DNA from: Uloborus plumipes
Lineage: Eukaryota > Arthropoda > Arachnida > Araneae > Uloboridae
Assembly: GCA_038373865.1 (NCBI GenBank)
Contig: JAXGGA010002831.1
Location: forward strand, 49,743 to 113,742
Length of the DNA: 64,000 bases
Direction of reading: 5' to 3'
Shown here: in pieces, positions 1-10,799 of the stretch
Layout: every line of letters begins with the position of its first letter
How positions within the stretch are numbered: position 1 is the first letter of the stretch
Made by a program: the position numbers and the translations under genes
Notes under the pieces: generated by a model
What the model was told of the DNA's origin: nothing
The model's database searches: none
The model's input: the letters and a program-made list of their open reading frames with translations, nothing else

Positions 1-1270
1 AATACTTGACCGGTATTCATCGCAAATGCTAGCCATTAACATCAGTATTGATTTACAAAAACCAGTATAAAATAGTAAATAAATACTTTCAGTCGTATCA
101 ATTACTTGTTACGTATACTACAAAATAACTTGATAAACATGGAGGAATTTAAATTAGTCTAATTATTATATAATGTTCTATCTATTGTCATCTTTAAAAA
201 AAATCCTCATCGAAATCACAATGAGAATTTTCTATGTATAGTTTTATATGATGTTAGTATTTACGAACTAAAGTATTAAAAACAAAATATAATATACCAC
301 GTTGTTTAAAAAGTGTTAAATAAAGATCACATAATATTCTTTGAATTTTTAATTCGTGTAATTCGAAATAACTTTTAGTACATGAATAACAACGTATATG
401 AAGTATGAGAGATCTAAAACCTTTTAATCCCTGTTCAAACTTGAAAAATTTCAGTATAAACATTGAAATTATTTCACTTATTAACTCTCTTAAAAACCAT
501 TTTGGAAAACAGTTTGCATAAATAACAGCAGAAATCATGAATTCCGTACAACTGATTGTAAAATTAAATCAATAACAAGGCAATTCTTACGCATACCTCA
601 ACTTCTTTGAAATATGAAAACTCACGAATTGATGCAGAATCTAGCTTTGATCGCTCAGATTAGCAGTATGAAATTCGACTATTTTTCAAATTGCATATAA
701 ACGATACATAAATGTGAGTAGTCACTGATATAACCAATAATTTAAACATAAAACAATGCAATAACAATTACAAGATAGAAAAACGGATTAATGAAGTCAA
801 ATAAATTATTTCACATGCAGATAATGATCTCAAGAGCTGGATTATTATCTGTTTTGCAAGTTATAAACAAGTTAGGATGTTCCAAGTACATAATGATCAA
901 TTCAATGCTGTGCATCAACACAATAAACAGTATAGCATGCAAGAATTGAATCGTTTATTTAAAAGCCAGTCAACAAACAAAATTTCAATTTCAGAAAATG
1001 TTTATAGCATCACATTAAATTATTCAATCGCGACTACACCACTTTTACTGAAAGAAATAACCTGCTAATCTCAAAAACCTCTCTATGTCGAAATTTTTCA
1101 ATTTCCCTGCTTTTACAGCATAAATTTAATGTTTTTTCTCATGTTTATCTCGAAAGATTTTTCCCGAAAACCTCTATATCTCGAATTTTGACGGCTCTCA
1201 TTTTTGAATTTCATCTCCAGTCACCTTTATCAATGGTATAACGTGTGGAGACTATAAAATCATCTGCACA
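1..1270. other. AT-rich stretch, no gene recognised
   Basis: No coding similarity, RNA gene or clear repeat boundary is seen here. The open frames are short and of biased composition (Phe/Leu/Ile/Lys), as expected by chance in AT-rich DNA. Near 1075-1200 there are several copies of a 'tatctcgaa'-like motif related to the repeat at 1289-1532, so the right part is probably old transposon sequence. Confidence 0.5.
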
Positions 1271-1288
1271 AATATTCAAAGACTATGT

Positions 1289-1532
1289 TCATACTTAAAG
1301 GTATGCATTAACTTGCTACCGATATAGTCATCCTAATTAGTAAAACGTGGACTCACAACATGTCGTACAGTAAAATATTCAACAATATCAATGCAAAGCA
1401 ATATATTAAGTATTTAACTTTGTTCCAATTGCTTATTTTTGTAAATTTTATCACAACCTCTGTATCTCGAAACCTCCGTATCTCGAATTTCGTCTGTCCC
1501 GTGAAATTCGAGATAGACAGGTTTGACATCTA
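1289..1532 (+). repeat. Dispersed repeat, copy 1 (partner at 26364-26602)
   Basis: About 240 bp here match 26364-26602 in the same orientation with only scattered differences. Shared landmarks are 'aaaggtatgcattaacttgc', 'tagtaaaacgtgga' and 'cacaacctctgtatctcga'. Both copies end with 'gagatagacaggtttgac'. The end motif resembles terminal repeats of pogo/Tigger-type DNA transposons, so this is likely one end of such an element. No transposase is seen next to it. Confidence 0.7.
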
Positions 1533-1869
1533 AATATATGTAAAATTTATTTTAAAATGTTAAAACCTTTGTAGAAAATGTTTAAAATAAGAGTAAAAAT
1601 GCGTTTTCGAACTTTTTGAGCTTGTTTGTTGACTGATTTTTGAAATATACGGTTCAATTCAAAACAAATGCTTCCTCCCACTCATCAGAGTATTTATCTA
1701 ACAGTCGATACGATCCCTCAAATCTCGTGGGCCATTCGGAAGGTCCGAATAAATTCCTCCGGATATCTCCTCCGCGTAATCCCCATCCAGATCAAACAAG
1801 TGCTATTCCAAAATTCCAAAAGGGGTCGAGGGAATGGGGAAAGGAACAATGTAATAAATAATCCAGGAT

Positions 1870-2215
1870 CCGCTGGTTGATGTCTTACCTCACAACGCGT
1901 GCCGCATACCCGGCGGATGGAATCCTGAATCATCGGGTCGCCATTGGAGCTCGCTCGAAGGTGCTGTGTCCTGCCCGAAACAGTCCGGCTCTGCAGTGTG
2001 AATCGATCCGGGAGAGCTGGTGTGTTAACTGGCGCCAACTGGCGGCCCGGACGCTATGCGGCGCGGAGCATCTTTTTGCTGATTGTTTTCTTCGGTTGTC
2101 TTCCCATCGCGATCTTCTTCTTCTCGTTCTCTCTGCGGACGAGAGCGCCTCTGGTGCTGAGACGGAAACTACAAACGATTCTTTTTCTCTCTCTCTCGGT
2201 TATTAGCACGAGTTA
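1870..2215 (-). promoter_or_regulatory. GC-rich island, possible promoter or first exon
   Basis: A sharp GC- and CpG-rich patch (for example 'ggcggcccggacgctatg' near 2040) stands out from AT-rich surroundings. Read on the minus strand, it ends with a strong splice donor, GAG|GTAAGA, with the last exonic base at 1889. This would suit a promoter plus first (perhaps non-coding) exon of a gene running off the left edge. I could not find matching downstream exons in 1-1880, and no protein similarity supports the frames. The plus-strand frames across the same patch are equally unsupported. It could also be the GC-rich end of a repeat. Confidence 0.3.
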
Positions 2216-3560
2216 CTATGTCCTGGACAAAAAATTGATGTGAAGTTTTTACTGCCGTGATTAGGTTGTCATATTCTGAAGCAGAAAATCAGTTTTTAAA
2301 CTATTTTCGGCCAAAAATATCTTTAAGTTTAAAGAAATTCCAGGTGTTGAACATTCTAGAAAGTAATATTTCACACCAAACTGAATTAAATAAAAGCTTA
2401 TAAATAGAAGAAGCCATTGAATACAATTTATAAAAAAAAAATTCTTCTAGAAATATTGGAAATTTAGTAATAAAAAACAAATTTATTTTATTTTTCCTTA
2501 AAAAAGGTTTTTATTTTTTACTTTCTAATTTGTTTAAAAATGGATTCATTAATACAAAGACAAAAGTTATCGAAATGTTATGAAATATTTTTTAATTCCA
2601 TATAATATTCTTCATGTCATTATTTGCGGATGAGAGGTTCGTAGAGTCGCAGTTTCTTTTTTTCTGATGCTAAGATGGAAACTACAAACGATTTTCTTCC
2701 TCTGTTCTTCACTCGAGTTACTGCGTGATAATGTTCTGGATAGAGAATTGATAGAAAGTTTTCAATGCCATAATTGGGTTGACATATTCTAAAGAAGTAA
2801 ATTAGTTTTTAAACGATTTTCGGTTAAGGAACTTGACGAATCAAAAGAAATTAAAGCTTTTAGTGTGTTTTCGATTATTTCGAACATTCCAGCAAACAAC
2901 ACTTCACACCAACATGATTCTATTTGAATGAAAATGGAAACAGAACGCACCAGATTTTATTTTAACTTTCCAATTTGTCAAAAATTCGATTCATTCATAC
3001 AAAGACATAAAGTTTCTGACACCTTGTATATTAATTCCAGAAGAGATGATGTTTTGGATTGAGATCGATGTTCAGTTCAAATGCGCGTGCGACGAGTGTC
3101 TATTGTGACATTATTCTGAGGAAATAAATTAGTTTTAAAATGGTATTTCCATCCAAAAACTTGGAAGATTGGCACATATTCGCAACAAGTTTCCTATTCA
3201 ATTAATATATTCTCAAAGTGCGATGCACATTAACGTGTGCCAAGAAATAATTTCATCGAAGACTCGAAGAACTTGAAAAGAAGACTTTCCTCAATTAAAC
3301 AATTTTTTCTTAAATTTATCTTTTTTTACTAAAAAAAGGTCAATTTACTGATTTTCTAAAATCTTAAAATTACACCTGATGTTATTGAGACGGAAACTGC
3401 TAATTACGTTGATTTTACTTGAGCTCCTGAGGACTTGCCGTTTGATGTCATTGAAGATTGGTTTGCATTTTACAATTAACGCGCTGCCGTATACCGGTCA
3501 TGAAATCTTTTTCCTTCGAGCTTCGCATTTCAAGTTGGAAAATGACTAAAGTTTTCAATC
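2155..3560. repeat. Diverged tandem duplications, unit about 450-510 bp
   Basis: Sequence at about 2155-2600 recurs at about 2665-3020 and partly again from about 3055 and 3380. Landmarks repeated in order are 'ggaaactacaaacgatt', 'cgagttact', 'aattagtttttaaac' and 'gattcattaatacaaagaca' (later copies are diverged). The repeats are old, with many substitutions and indels. The first unit begins inside the GC-rich island at 1870-2215, so the island and the tandem array may share an origin. No coding content recognised. Confidence 0.65.
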
Positions 3561-4249
3561 TGTTCCACAGTTTATTGAAGCAGTCCAACAAATAGCAATT
3601 AACGGCAAAATACTTTTTTTTTCTTTCTGAATCACCAACAAGTCATAGCCATTGATGGAAGGTAAAAAAGGCGGACAATTTTCTGTTCTTTCTCAATTTG
3701 TTCACGAGTTGCCATTTGAAATTCTGAGTTAATAAAAATATTTTTGGAAAAAAAATAGAAACGACTTAAAAAGTGCAGCTGAAAAGTGCTCTAAAAAGTA
3801 ACAAATAATTTTAATCTTTGAACATCCGTAAATACTATTTTTAAACAAAAAATTTGAAGTCAGACCAAAAAACGATGGTTAAAATTATTTTTAACCCTAT
3901 TTCGTCAACATTTTTCAGAAGAACTGTTTAAAGTTAAGAGCAGAACATTTATACGATTGCAACAAATACGTGGTTACCAATGTAATGTAAGTGAATCTTA
4001 TTGAAGAACGTAGATACATTAAAATTTATATTTATAGTTGAATTACAAAAGATCTCGCCGCCAAACCGGGGACCCTTCGGCCAATATCTGTACCTCAGAA
4101 CCAGAAGGACGTAAGTCCAAAAATAGTGATTTTCACTTTAATAGTGCATTGTATGTAGAATCTTATTCTGCATCGACCCATGAAAACGGTATTCTATAAA
4201 ACAAAGTCCTTCACAATTACAATGAACTCTCACTTATACGCCGCCTCAT

Positions 4250-4405
4250 TGGCGATATTTTGCGAAAAATTCACTGAATTATATTAAAATCAGCAATATT
4301 TAGAAAATTAACCATTGTAAAACATTTTTTGCATTGTTTCGTGGCAGATTAGAGGAGTAAATATTTGAATTGTTACCTTGCTCACTCCAAGCACTTTTTT
4401 TAACA
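4250..4405 (+). repeat. Fragment shared with the Helitron 3' part
   Basis: About 150 bp match the interior 3' part of the Helitron at 30857-31004, in the same orientation ('ggcgatattttgcgaaaaat', 'cattgttt', 'tttgaattgtta'). By eye the two agree at roughly five of every six positions. The Helitron 3' hairpin and CTAG terminus are absent here, so this is a partial copy. It abuts 'gaactctcacttatacgccg' (near 4223), the same end motif as the TIR element at 4617-5493. Confidence 0.6.
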
Positions 4406-4616
4406 CTTAAGGCAACTACTAAGAAATTTACACGTAAAAGGGAAGTAGTGTGGGGTCCATACCAGGTTTTTTTTAATTTCAAAACCCAGCCTATATGAAT
4501 TCTAGTGCATTAATGAACCTCTGCGCCAAGTTCGATGAAAATGCGACGAAAACTGTGGATTTGTATAAGGAACAAACATACAAACAAACAAACAAACATA
4601 CATACATTTAAATATA

Positions 4617-5493
4617 CAGTGAACACTCACTTATATGCCGCCTCATTTATGCGCCTTTTTCACTTGTACGACGATTTTAAATGGTCCCAGCACATTCCAT
4701 AGCAAAATAATGATAACATCATTCGTTTATGCGTCGCTCTAAAGATAAATATTTCTCTTATGCACCGAATTTTCCCTAAAATATAAAAAAAATGTATTTC
4801 CTTTAAAAAAAATGAGCATTTTTCTTCACTTTCCTCTTTAATCTTTTGCCTCTGTTACTCACAGAAGGCATTTTTTCCTCTTGAACTAGAGTTCGGAGAG
4901 GGTCAATTATCTATTATGCATCGTTTTCATTTCATTTCATTTCACCCTCCAGGGTCCCCCGTACCTACCAGCTTAGTGGTTTAACCGGGATAGGGCCCTG
5001 AAGAGCGCTCTGTTCTTAATTTTGAACCAGAACCTAGGGTCGAGCAAACCATAGGCCCTAGCACCCCCAGAGGTATCGTTTCACTTGGAGGACTTTGTGA
5101 CCACGACATTTTTAACGCCTCCCAGTCACCATTAATCAAGACGGTGGATCTTTGATCGGCTGGGATCGAACCCGGGTCCTTTCGGACACGAGTCCGATGC
5201 TTTACCGATCGGGCCACCACGGCCCTTATGCATCGTTTTAAAGGAAACGGTTATAATTAGGTAAACTACAATTTTTGTTTTCTTTTTTTTTTTTATCATT
5301 GTAGTTACATTACAGTAATTGCCAAACCGTAGTAAAATGTCCCTTTTCTATAGAAAAACTCTTATTCATTCTCTCATTAGAAACTATATTGCGTTTTAGT
5401 CCTTTAAATAGGCTTGTTCACTTATACGTCTCTCTCACTTATGCGCCTTTTTCTGTTGATCCCTTGGGCCGGCCCATAAGTGAGAGTTCACTG
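4617..5493. mobile_element. TA-flanked TIR element (Tigger/pogo-like, non-autonomous)
   Basis: The left end 'cagtgaacactcacttat' and the right end, read in reverse complement, 'cagtgaactctcacttat' form a terminal inverted repeat. TA dinucleotides lie outside both ends (4615-4616 and 5494-5495), as expected for the Tc1/mariner/pogo group. There is no transposase reading frame, so it is non-autonomous. About a third of its length is a SINE that inserted later (4928-5225). Removing the SINE and one target duplication leaves an element of roughly 570 bp. Confidence 0.75.
4928..5225 (-). mobile_element. tRNA-derived SINE with 14-bp target duplication
   Basis: On the minus strand the element starts at 5225 with a tRNA-like head carrying A-box-like 'tggcccgatcgg' and B-box 'ggttcgatcc', the internal RNA polymerase III promoter. 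It ends in an ATGAA-repeat tail. The 14-mer 'ttatgcatcgtttt' lies directly on both sides (4914-4927 and 5226-5239), a clean target-site duplication from LINE-mediated retrotransposition. A second, more diverged family member is at 8181-8471 on the plus strand. Confidence 0.88.
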
Positions 5494-5639
5494 TATTTAG
5501 CACCATTAAAAGAGCGCGAGTCCCATCCTTAGCATGCATCCGACAATCGTTTTTCCCCTCTGCTAAAAAGTTACAAAAATGGACTTACGTTAGTCTGGTT
5601 CTGAGGTACAGATATATGGGGTTGAATTGGTGACTAATA

Positions 5640-6754
5640 GCAACGAATGGGACAATGTTTTAGAGTGAGAAAAATCTGTTTTTTTTTTTTTTTTTAATTA
5701 TTATCATTATTTATTTTTATTACTATAATTATTTATTTATTCATTTTCATTATTATTATAATTATTTAATTTATGCAATGGGTTTAATATGAATGAAAAA
5801 CAGAAAATAATTTTGATCATTATAGATGAAAACAGATGTATAATTGTCTTCAAAACTTTTTGAGTAAAATGCCAAAGTTAAAACTCGTAACTCATTTTTA
5901 AGAAAACTTAAGGGAGAACTTTTTCCACTTGACATCCATCAATATTAGCGATGTCATCTACAGTAGTGCATTTTCATGTGTAATCTGTATTACGAGTAAA
6001 TTTAACTCTTGATTATTCAGTCGATATTATCAAACCTTGAGTTACAAAAAACTGCTTTGCACGATTTCTGAATTGATTGCCATAGAAAATCAATACCTAG
6101 ACATCAACATTTGTTTCGATTTATACTCCTTTAAAGTCATCTGGACTCAGAATTAAGAATAAAATAACTATTAATAACATTTATTGCTATGAAATGCTTA
6201 TTGCTTAACTTATACAAATAGTTTAGGAAAAAATGGCTTCAGTTAATGACCCAAACATTTGTAAAAACCAATAAATTTTATTTTTATCAAATATAACTAA
6301 AACAAAAAGACATTATAACATTTCTACGAATAGAAGGGAAAAATTGTCTTCCATTCATTACCATGTCTCGTGCCCCATTTAACCCCGACATTGTTTTTAA
6401 AACACAGCTGTATTTTTTTAAATGACACTGCTAAAAGTTATTCAAAATGTTTCTTAAAGGGAATAAACAAATGATAAAATTATATATAGCGTTCAGAATA
6501 ACTGAAAATTAATGAATATTTTTAGAATAGTAAACTAATTTTGAACGAAAGTGAAAACTTGCATTCAAGCAGATTTTTTCAACTGCGCTCGTGGAAGAAA
6601 ATGACTCAACTCCTTATTAGCACTTCCCCGTAAAATGGAACAGATAACAATAATTCAATAATGTTGAAAAATAGCATATCCATATCTTAAAATATTCGGA
6701 AAAGTAAGAAAAAAAGTAAAATCTCTCATGGCCACTCGAAGTAAAACTTTTAAT
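5640..6754. other. AT-rich stretch, nothing recognised
   Basis: Poly-T and 'ttatttatt'-type low-complexity tracts lie at about 5680-5770, followed by plain AT-rich DNA. No coding similarity, terminal repeats or RNA gene seen. Confidence 0.5.
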
Positions 6755-6997
6755 GTAGAGAAAAAAACAACGTAAAGGAGGCACAAATAAGCAGGGATAC
6801 TGCAGACACTTGTTTCGGCGTTACAAGGAACGCCTTTTACAATGCAAAAAAAAAAATGTTGAGCTTATGGATGATGTCTGTGCGTCCATAAGCTCAAAAC
6901 TTTTTTGCATTGAAAAAGGCGTTCCTTGTAACGCCGAAACACGTGTCTGCAGTATCCCTGCTTATTTGTGCCTCTTTTACGTTGTAATTTTCTCTAC
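6755..6997. repeat. 243-bp near-perfect hairpin (foldback MITE-like)
   Basis: The left arm (6755-6871) pairs with the right arm (6885-6997) across a 13-nt loop (6872-6884). Outer ends are 'gtagagaaaa' and its complement 'ttttctctac'. Inner parts such as 'ggcgttacaaggaacgcctt' and 'gagcttatgga' pair almost exactly, interrupted by a few short A-run length differences. Open frames through it are a by-product of the inverted repeat. It may be a foldback MITE, and its transcript would form a long stem. No clear flanking duplication is seen. Confidence 0.85.
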
Positions 6998-7135
6998 ATC
7001 AATAGCACAAAGGTATTTGTAAACTTTAAAACTTTTAACTCTGCTTATCTAAAAATGCGCGAATAAAGGACTGCGTTCTTCGCGAAATGCTGAGAAACAA
7101 TATGAGACATGTCAAACTATGAAAAGGGGGGGAGG

Positions 7136-7420
7136 GGTGGGTCCAAGGGCGGATTCAGAAATTTCTCAAGGGAGGGGCGATTGATTTGATCACTTAACTT
7201 TTACTATGTATACTGGATTACAAATATTGATCATATAATTTTCAGACTTCAATTTTAAAACATTGTCGGACGAGAGCCCGAACTCCCTTCCTTCAACATC
7301 ATTAAACTCGTTTAAAATTAAGTTTTTGAACTTCAATATTAAAAAGTTATTGATATTGGGGCCTCAAGGGAAGGGCGATCACCCCATCGCCCCTCCCTTG
7401 TATCCGCCCCGGGGTGGGTC
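7136..7420. repeat. Short inverted-repeat element with G-rich ends
   Basis: Near 7147-7180 the sequence runs 'gggcggattcag' then 'gggaggggcga'. Near 7387-7409 the reverse complement runs 'tcgcccctccctt' then 'atccgcccc'. These ends resemble the 'aggggcggatccag' type of ends common among non-autonomous DNA transposons in arthropods. About 210 bp of AT-rich DNA lie between. Family and flanking duplication are not resolved. Confidence 0.5.
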
Positions 7421-7425
7421 TTTGC

Positions 7426-8180
7426 AACTACCACCGATTTAATTGTGTTGTTATGCGTTTTTAATTTATAAAATGAGTTTCTCCCTGGTTTCTTTCTGAC
7501 GCAGTGCTTAGTGCAGCTGTCAGTAACAAAAAATGGACTGAAGATCTACTATGCAAGTTTGGTGTGAACACAAGATCGACTTTGTGGGGAGTGGGAAGGG
7601 GGGGGGGCTGCATGATGCATACACTATTGACATAAACGGATGTGTTACATACACGTATAAGATGGAACTATACCGACTTCAAATCGTGTGTTAACTCTTA
7701 TCAAAAATGACTTCGATACTTTTTAATTGGAGGCATTAAATGGCTAAAATTATGTTATGTTAACCCACAACTAAGTATTTTCAGACACAAGTATATTTCT
7801 TGTTTTAAAATTAATATAATAGTCACTAAAAAAATCTCCAGTGACTATAAAATTTTCAAATAACTTTTGATGAGGACGCTCAACCTAATTTTGTTGCAGA
7901 AATTAATTTTTATTAATTATGTTCAGACAGAAAGCAAGGTTCGAAATACTGCTACAATCGATTCAAAAGGGGCTCGAGACCGATCGACGGGTGGCCTATC
8001 GCTGGCTTAGTGAGTGCATTGCAAAGGTGACAATTACCAGCATTAGTACAGTCACTTGGGGGTAATTTTCAGCCATCCCGGTAAAGTTTGCGCCACTCAC
8101 AAAACATTGTTTGACTTCTTAAAAAAAAAGAGTAAAAAGTCGGATGCTGCATTCAATCCAATTGCCTTTTTTAACATCAA
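7426..8180. other. No gene recognised
   Basis: Ordinary AT-rich sequence with one G-run near 7600. Nothing supports a coding or RNA gene. Confidence 0.5.
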
Positions 8181-8471
8181 GGGCCCTTGGTATCCCGATC
8201 AGGAAGGCGTCGGACTCCTAACCGAAGGGTCCCGGGTTCGATGCCAGCCGGTTAAAGATTCTCCGTGTTAGCTAATGGTGATTGGGGCACGTTAAATATG
8301 TTCGTGGTCACAAAGTCCTCTAGCTCCCATTCCAAAACTATCATTCGGGGGGTACTACACCAGGGGTTGCTTTGCCCCTGGTCGGGATTGTAAAAAAAAA
8401 GCGCTCTTCAAGGCCCTATCCAGCCGGTTACACCACGCCTAGTAGAAGATACGGGAGAGCCTGGAGTGAAG
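8181..8471 (+). mobile_element. tRNA-derived SINE, second family member
   Basis: Same family as the SINE at 4928-5225, in the opposite orientation. It has a tRNA-like head with 'atcccgatcagg' at the A-box position and 'ggttcgatgcc' at the B-box. The body shares 'gtggtcacaaagtcctc' and 'gcgctcttca'. It is more diverged than the first copy and lacks the ATGAA tail, so it is probably older. No clean target duplication is seen. Confidence 0.8.
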
Positions 8472-8679
8472 AGTGTGCGAGTCGCCTGACAAGGTTATGA
8501 AACAAGTTTTTTACCCTCTTGCTCAGAAAAGAAAAAGAGTTGCGACATTGTCCACAACTCACAATATCATTCCATATTTTTGAAGTTACTGCTTAGAAGC
8601 TATTTTTGAAGGTTTTTGAAAGCGCAATGTAATATTCCATACAATATCATAAATGATAGAAATTTTGTGAGGTTGTAAG

Positions 8680-8757
8680 TAGGGATGCTCCGATAAACAA
8701 ATTGGCCGATTACCGATCAATCGGCTGATTGATCGGTCACGCCGATTAATGATCAGA
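8680..8757 (+). repeat. Transposon end, inverted partner at 25807-25872
   Basis: Begins 'tagggatgctccgataaac', then 'aaattggccgattaccgatc', and continues with further cgattaatcgg-type repeats. The reverse complement of 25807-25872 has the same order of motifs. This kind of end is typical of hAT-like elements. The 8 bp outside each end do not match, so these may be ends of two separate copies rather than one 17 kb element. Confidence 0.55.
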
Positions 8758-8980
8758 ATGATTAATTTTAATATTACCAATTTCGCAATCACTTTTTTTT
8801 CTTCTTCTTTCTTTTACAATTCCAATTTTAGAACTAATTTCTAATTTATTTCGGGGAGAATTTTTTTTTTCCATTTTCCAAATGCTCCCAAAATAATTTT
8901 ATCTAGTTTCCTTGAATCAATTTTCATGTTGTTGTTAATAAAATTATTTTAATACATAATTTAATCAACACTTTGCTAAC

Positions 8981-9410
8981 AGTCTAAGATCCCACTAGAG
9001 TTGACCTACCCTCATCTGGTTTCCTAAAATTATTAACATTAATGAAGAGTAAAAGTCGCGAATGAAACGCTGAAGTAAAAGTTTCTTCCTTTTTCGGATC
9101 CCTAATGAGGGTTGTCAGGGACTAAAAGGTGCCAAAAAATGACTGATTTACCCTCTTCGAGTTTCCTAAAACTGTTAACATAAATGGAGAGTATTAGAAG
9201 TTGTAAATGAAACGGCAATATATGGTTTTGTCTACCTTTTTCAGATCCCTAACCAGGTTAGTCAGGGACTAAAAAGCTCGATGAGGGTAAATTAGTCATT
9301 TTTCGGTACCTTTTAGCCCCTGACAACTTTCGCTAGGGATCCGAAAAATTTAACAACCTTTTTTGTCGTTTTATTTACATCGTTTTATTTGACGCACTAA
9401 GAATCTTTGT
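8981..9410. repeat. Small palindromic tandem array, relative of the one at 18225
   Basis: It starts with 'agtctaagatcccac', the same end as the large array at 18225-20123. Unit starts 'taccctcat' at 9007 and 'taccctctt' at 9149 give a 142-bp period. A third, inverted unit then runs from about 9275 ('cgatgagggtaaatt') to about 9400. Shared unit landmarks are 'gtttcctaaaa', 'ggatccctaa' and 'gtcagggactaaaa'. The layout (direct units followed by inverted units) matches the large array although the unit body differs. The right terminus is missing. Confidence 0.65.
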
Positions 9411-9774
9411 TTTGTTAATAGTTATTATTTCTTGATTTAGGTAACTGTACACTTTTTGAGGGAATATTTTTTTCAGTTTTGTACCGAAAAATACAATTAT
9501 CTGTCTATTTTTCAGAAGGTAGAGTTAATAGGGATAATTATGAACAAATTTTCACACTTTCGCACTCTAACTGCTCTCTGGAGCACCATGTTCTATTTAA
9601 AAATATGGACACCCATCAGAAACAACTATTAACTCCTCTGCTACACTGCGCGACCGTTGTTTGAACTTTTTAGCTGATGGAAGTTTTTTAAAAATCCTTG
9701 TTCTTAATTACCCCAATTGTTCATAATTTCCCCATAGTAGATGGGGTAAATATGAGCATGCTTTTCCCCCTGGC

Positions 9775-10271
9775 TTACCCTGGCTTTTCAGTGAATTCCT
9801 TGACTTCATCATATAAATGATATACCACGAAGGGATATCTGGCTTTCTTTCTAGATTTCCGTAGGAGTTCTGGTTTTTTTAGAGAAATGTTCGAATACCT
9901 CTTCATGAAACTAATGTGCCAGTCATTACCTGGCTTTCCATCTTTGAATCGGACGTGCAACCCATTAGCCAAAGCAAAGGCTTGAATAAGGCTTTTCAAC
10001 TCATCCTTGTCACAAGGAAACCCCATACGAGCCCTAGCAATTAAATGTTTGCTAAAATTAGCTCCACATCAGTTGGTATGTCCGTTGGGCGACCTGCTCC
10101 CATCCTATCAATTTTGACTTTAACCCTGTTGTGCAAAACACCCAGAGGGATGGCGTAGGTGTCCACTGCTTCTCTGTAGATCATATTCCCATTTGTAATA
10201 TTCACAGCTTTCAATACGTCTTCACTCGTGTATTGAGAAGGAGGCTTCTTCTTCACATAAGTGCGAGGCAT
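9775..10271 (-). pseudogene. pogo/CENP-B-like transposase, N-terminal fragment, frameshifted
   Basis: The first frame (from Met at 10271 down to 10041) resembles a pipsqueak-type helix-turn-helix, with basic 'MPRTYVKKK' then 'VLKAV' and 'GAGRPT'. The second frame (about 10060 down to 9775) resembles the CENP-B/pogo DNA-binding region, with 'GNDWHISFMKRY' and 'LKKPELLRKSRKKA'. The two lie in different frames, so at least one frameshift is present. No DDE catalytic domain follows. Known pogo/Tigger/jerky proteins have these two domains in this order before the DDE domain. Nearby 'ggggtaattatgaac' motifs (near 10420 and 10770, inverted) may be remains of the terminal repeats. Confidence 0.7.
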
Positions 10272-10799
10272 GTGGACGTTTAAACGTACAGACAAGTTTA
10301 TATAAATCATATATCATCATCAGTTAAATGGTCAAAATAACTAAATTTGAATCATAAAATTTGACTTGAAGTGGAAAAAACTACTTTGAAAAAAAGGTTC
10401 ATAACTGCCCCTACCTAGAAAAATACGGGGTAATTATGAACACCTTCCTGCAGGGTGCTAAAAATAAAAGACAGCGAAACTCCAGTTGATTCCTGTTAAA
10501 GGCTCAATAACTGAAGGCAAATATAATGAAAACAATAACTTAGCACAATTTTATCAGTCCGAACAGGATGGAAATTGAAGACTGAAAAACTGTTTGACAA
10601 CTTTTGTGAGAAGGGTTAGGATAAGGAAATGGCGGATACAGTGTTGCCACATCAGTGAAAAAACATCCCTAACCTAATAATGAAGATGTGAACTTTCAGT
10701 TGCTACTGGTATTTGGGGGGTTCCTTCATTGCTTAAAGCGCTAATGTCGTTTGTTCTCACCCCATTTTCACAATTACCCCGCTTGACCCTATATCCTAA

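Larger units (their letters stand above)
4078..5620. repeat. Outer inverted pair enclosing nested MITE and SINE
   Basis: The segment at about 4084-4125 ('atatctgtacctcagaacca' onward, through 'acgtaagtcca') is found in reverse complement at about 5574-5614. The pair brackets a 1.5 kb block holding a Helitron-related fragment, a short (caaa)n tract, and a TIR element that itself contains a SINE. It may be the remains of an older inverted-repeat transposon into which the others inserted. Its own flanking duplication is not identified. Confidence 0.55.

Noticed and set aside
1640..2243. Several overlapping frames of 70-109 codons on both strands
   Set aside because: GC-rich DNA leaves frames open by chance; no recognised protein motif and the frames conflict with each other.
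6810..7022. 70-codon plus-strand frame
   Set aside because: It is read through the 243-bp hairpin; both arms are translated, giving no protein-like pattern.
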